Part shown: piece by piece, positions 47,849 through 48,557 of the stretch
Layout of the letters: every line of letters begins with the position of its first letter
How positions within the stretch are numbered: position 1 is the first letter of the stretch
Source of the DNA: Azotobacter paspali
GTDB lineage: Bacteria > Pseudomonadota > Gammaproteobacteria > Pseudomonadales > Pseudomonadaceae
DNA: 48,557 nucleotides
Direction: 5' to 3' (one strand)
NCBI RefSeq assembly: GCF_042434745.1
Contig: NZ_JBHLSS010000027.1
Notes under the pieces: model-generated
Databases searched by the model: none
Seen by the model: the letters and a program-made list of their open reading frames with translations, nothing else
Told to the model about the DNA's origin: nothing
Position numbers and translations under genes: made by a program

Positions 47849-48557
47849 ATGAAGCAGACCAAGACCCTCAAGTTCGTGTTCGAGACAAGCACGCGCCGCT
47901 ACTTCGGCAGATGGCCCACGGCGTGAATTTCGTTTGGAATTATCTGAACGCACTCGGCTCCCGAGCCATTCGGGAGCGCGGTCTGTTTCCGTCCGCCTAT
48001 GACATGGACCGCTACACCCAGGGCTCCGGCAAAGCGCTGGGGCTCCATTCCCAGACGCTGCAAGAGGTGTCGCGGGAATACGCCACGCGCCGTAAGCCGT
48101 TCAAGAAGGCTTGCCTCAACTGGCGCCAATCAAGTGGTGCCCGTCGCTCGCTGGGCTGGATTCCCTTCAAATCAGGCGCCGCTCAATGGAAGAACGGGCA
48201 GGTCTGCCACAACGGCCACTGCTTCAAGGTGTAGGACAGCTACGGTCTGGGCCAGTACCGTTTTCGCTCGGGCAGCTTCAGCGAGGACGCGCGGGGCCGC
48301 TGGTACTTCAACGTTGTCGTCGAGATCGATGTGCAGCCGTCGCTCGGCCAGGGGGCGGTCGGTATCGACCTGGGGCTCAAGGACGTAGCCACCTGCAGCG
48401 ATGGCACGAAGCTGGAGAACGGCCGCTTCTACCGCGATTTGGAAGCGAAGCTGGCCATTGCCCAGCGCGCCGGCAAGAAGGCTTGCACCAGGGCCATTCA
48501 CGCCAGGATCGCCAACCGCCGCAAGGACGCCCTGCACAAATTCAGCCGGCAACGGGT
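47849..48557 (+). pseudogene. tnpB: Decayed TnpB (IS605 OrfB) gene, cut by the window end
   Basis: TnpB is the RNA-guided RuvC nuclease of IS605 elements. The reading starts MKQTKTLKF, then loses one base near 47876, so the expected RVRDKHAPLLRQMAH continues only in another frame. That frame runs to 48231, where a TAG replaces the expected Trp before DSYGLGQYRF. Beyond it the frame stays open with the RuvC-I region VGIDLGLKDVATCSDGT to the window end. One frameshift plus one nonsense mutation mean no full TnpB can be made. Confidence 0.85.

Larger units (their letters stand above)
47349..48557. mobile_element. IS200/IS605-type insertion element (partial)
   Basis: Divergent tnpA and tnpB with 21 bases between their starts, and an end hairpin outside tnpA, define an IS605-type element. 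The right end lies outside the window. tnpA is intact while tnpB is broken, so the element could still move by TnpA alone. It follows pilT where pilU would be expected. Confidence 0.85.

Overview
The window is a high-GC gammaproteobacterial chromosome segment from an Azotobacter, very probably A. vinelandii or a close relative. Two things point there. It carries a complete vanadium-nitrogenase (vnf) region whose VnfD (474 aa), VnfG (113), VnfK (475), VnfH (290) and VnfA (522) have the lengths and key residues I know from A. vinelandii. The rest of the window is Pseudomonas-type housekeeping gene order. Species assignment rests on recognition, not on a search.

Layout. 1-1144: mobile debris, with the tail of an IS630-type transposase, two small unknown genes and a 310-bp MITE-like inverted-repeat element. 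1175-8893 (minus strand): the V-nitrogenase structural operon vnfDGK, followed by an unknown 301-aa gene, a NifX-family gene (vnfY), a phosphonate-type ABC transporter (ATPase, binding protein, permease) and a Nif11-type small protein. 8894-11072: regulatory DNA and vnfH-vnfFd. 11511-12887 (plus): an aromatic-acid-type MFS transporter divergent from vnfH. 13429-16312 (plus): a sulfur-carrier/E1-like island (MoeZ-like, HesA-like, MoaD/ThiS-like, His-rich exported protein). 16340-21814 (minus): nfu-vnfA and vnfENX.

How the vnf genes fit together. A near-perfect ModE box lies upstream of nfu-vnfA, so molybdate probably represses the activator gene. VnfA, a sigma-54 activator with an N-terminal C-x-C-x4-C motif, would then act on GTAC-N6-GTAC sites that I can see upstream of vnfH and vnfE, with half-sites two helical turns apart upstream of vnfD. 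All three operons have -24/-12 promoters. VnfEN/X/Y build and carry FeV-co, VnfH and the ferredoxin deliver electrons, and VnfDGK reduces N2. The phosphonate-type transporter is a good candidate vanadate importer, since vanadate is a tetrahedral oxyanion like phosphate. The MoeZ/HesA/MoaD-like trio looks like a thiocarboxylate sulfur-transfer system placed inside the vnf region; it is the most interesting under-explained part of the window.

22114-47270 is housekeeping: ridA, spoT, rpoZ, a broken TauE/SafE permease gene, gmk, yicC, rph, a DUF4870 gene, crc, pyrE, a degraded membrane-protein gene, argB, algC, dut, coaBC, radC, mtgA, a DUF423 gene, thiS, thiG, trmB, hemW, rdgB, a DUF4426 gene, metW, metX, yggU, yggT, proC, yggS and pilT. 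From memory of P. aeruginosa, this joins two blocks that are separate there, with the join between radC and mtgA. 47349-48557 is an IS200/IS605-type element with an intact tnpA and a decayed tnpB that runs off the window, where pilU would be expected.
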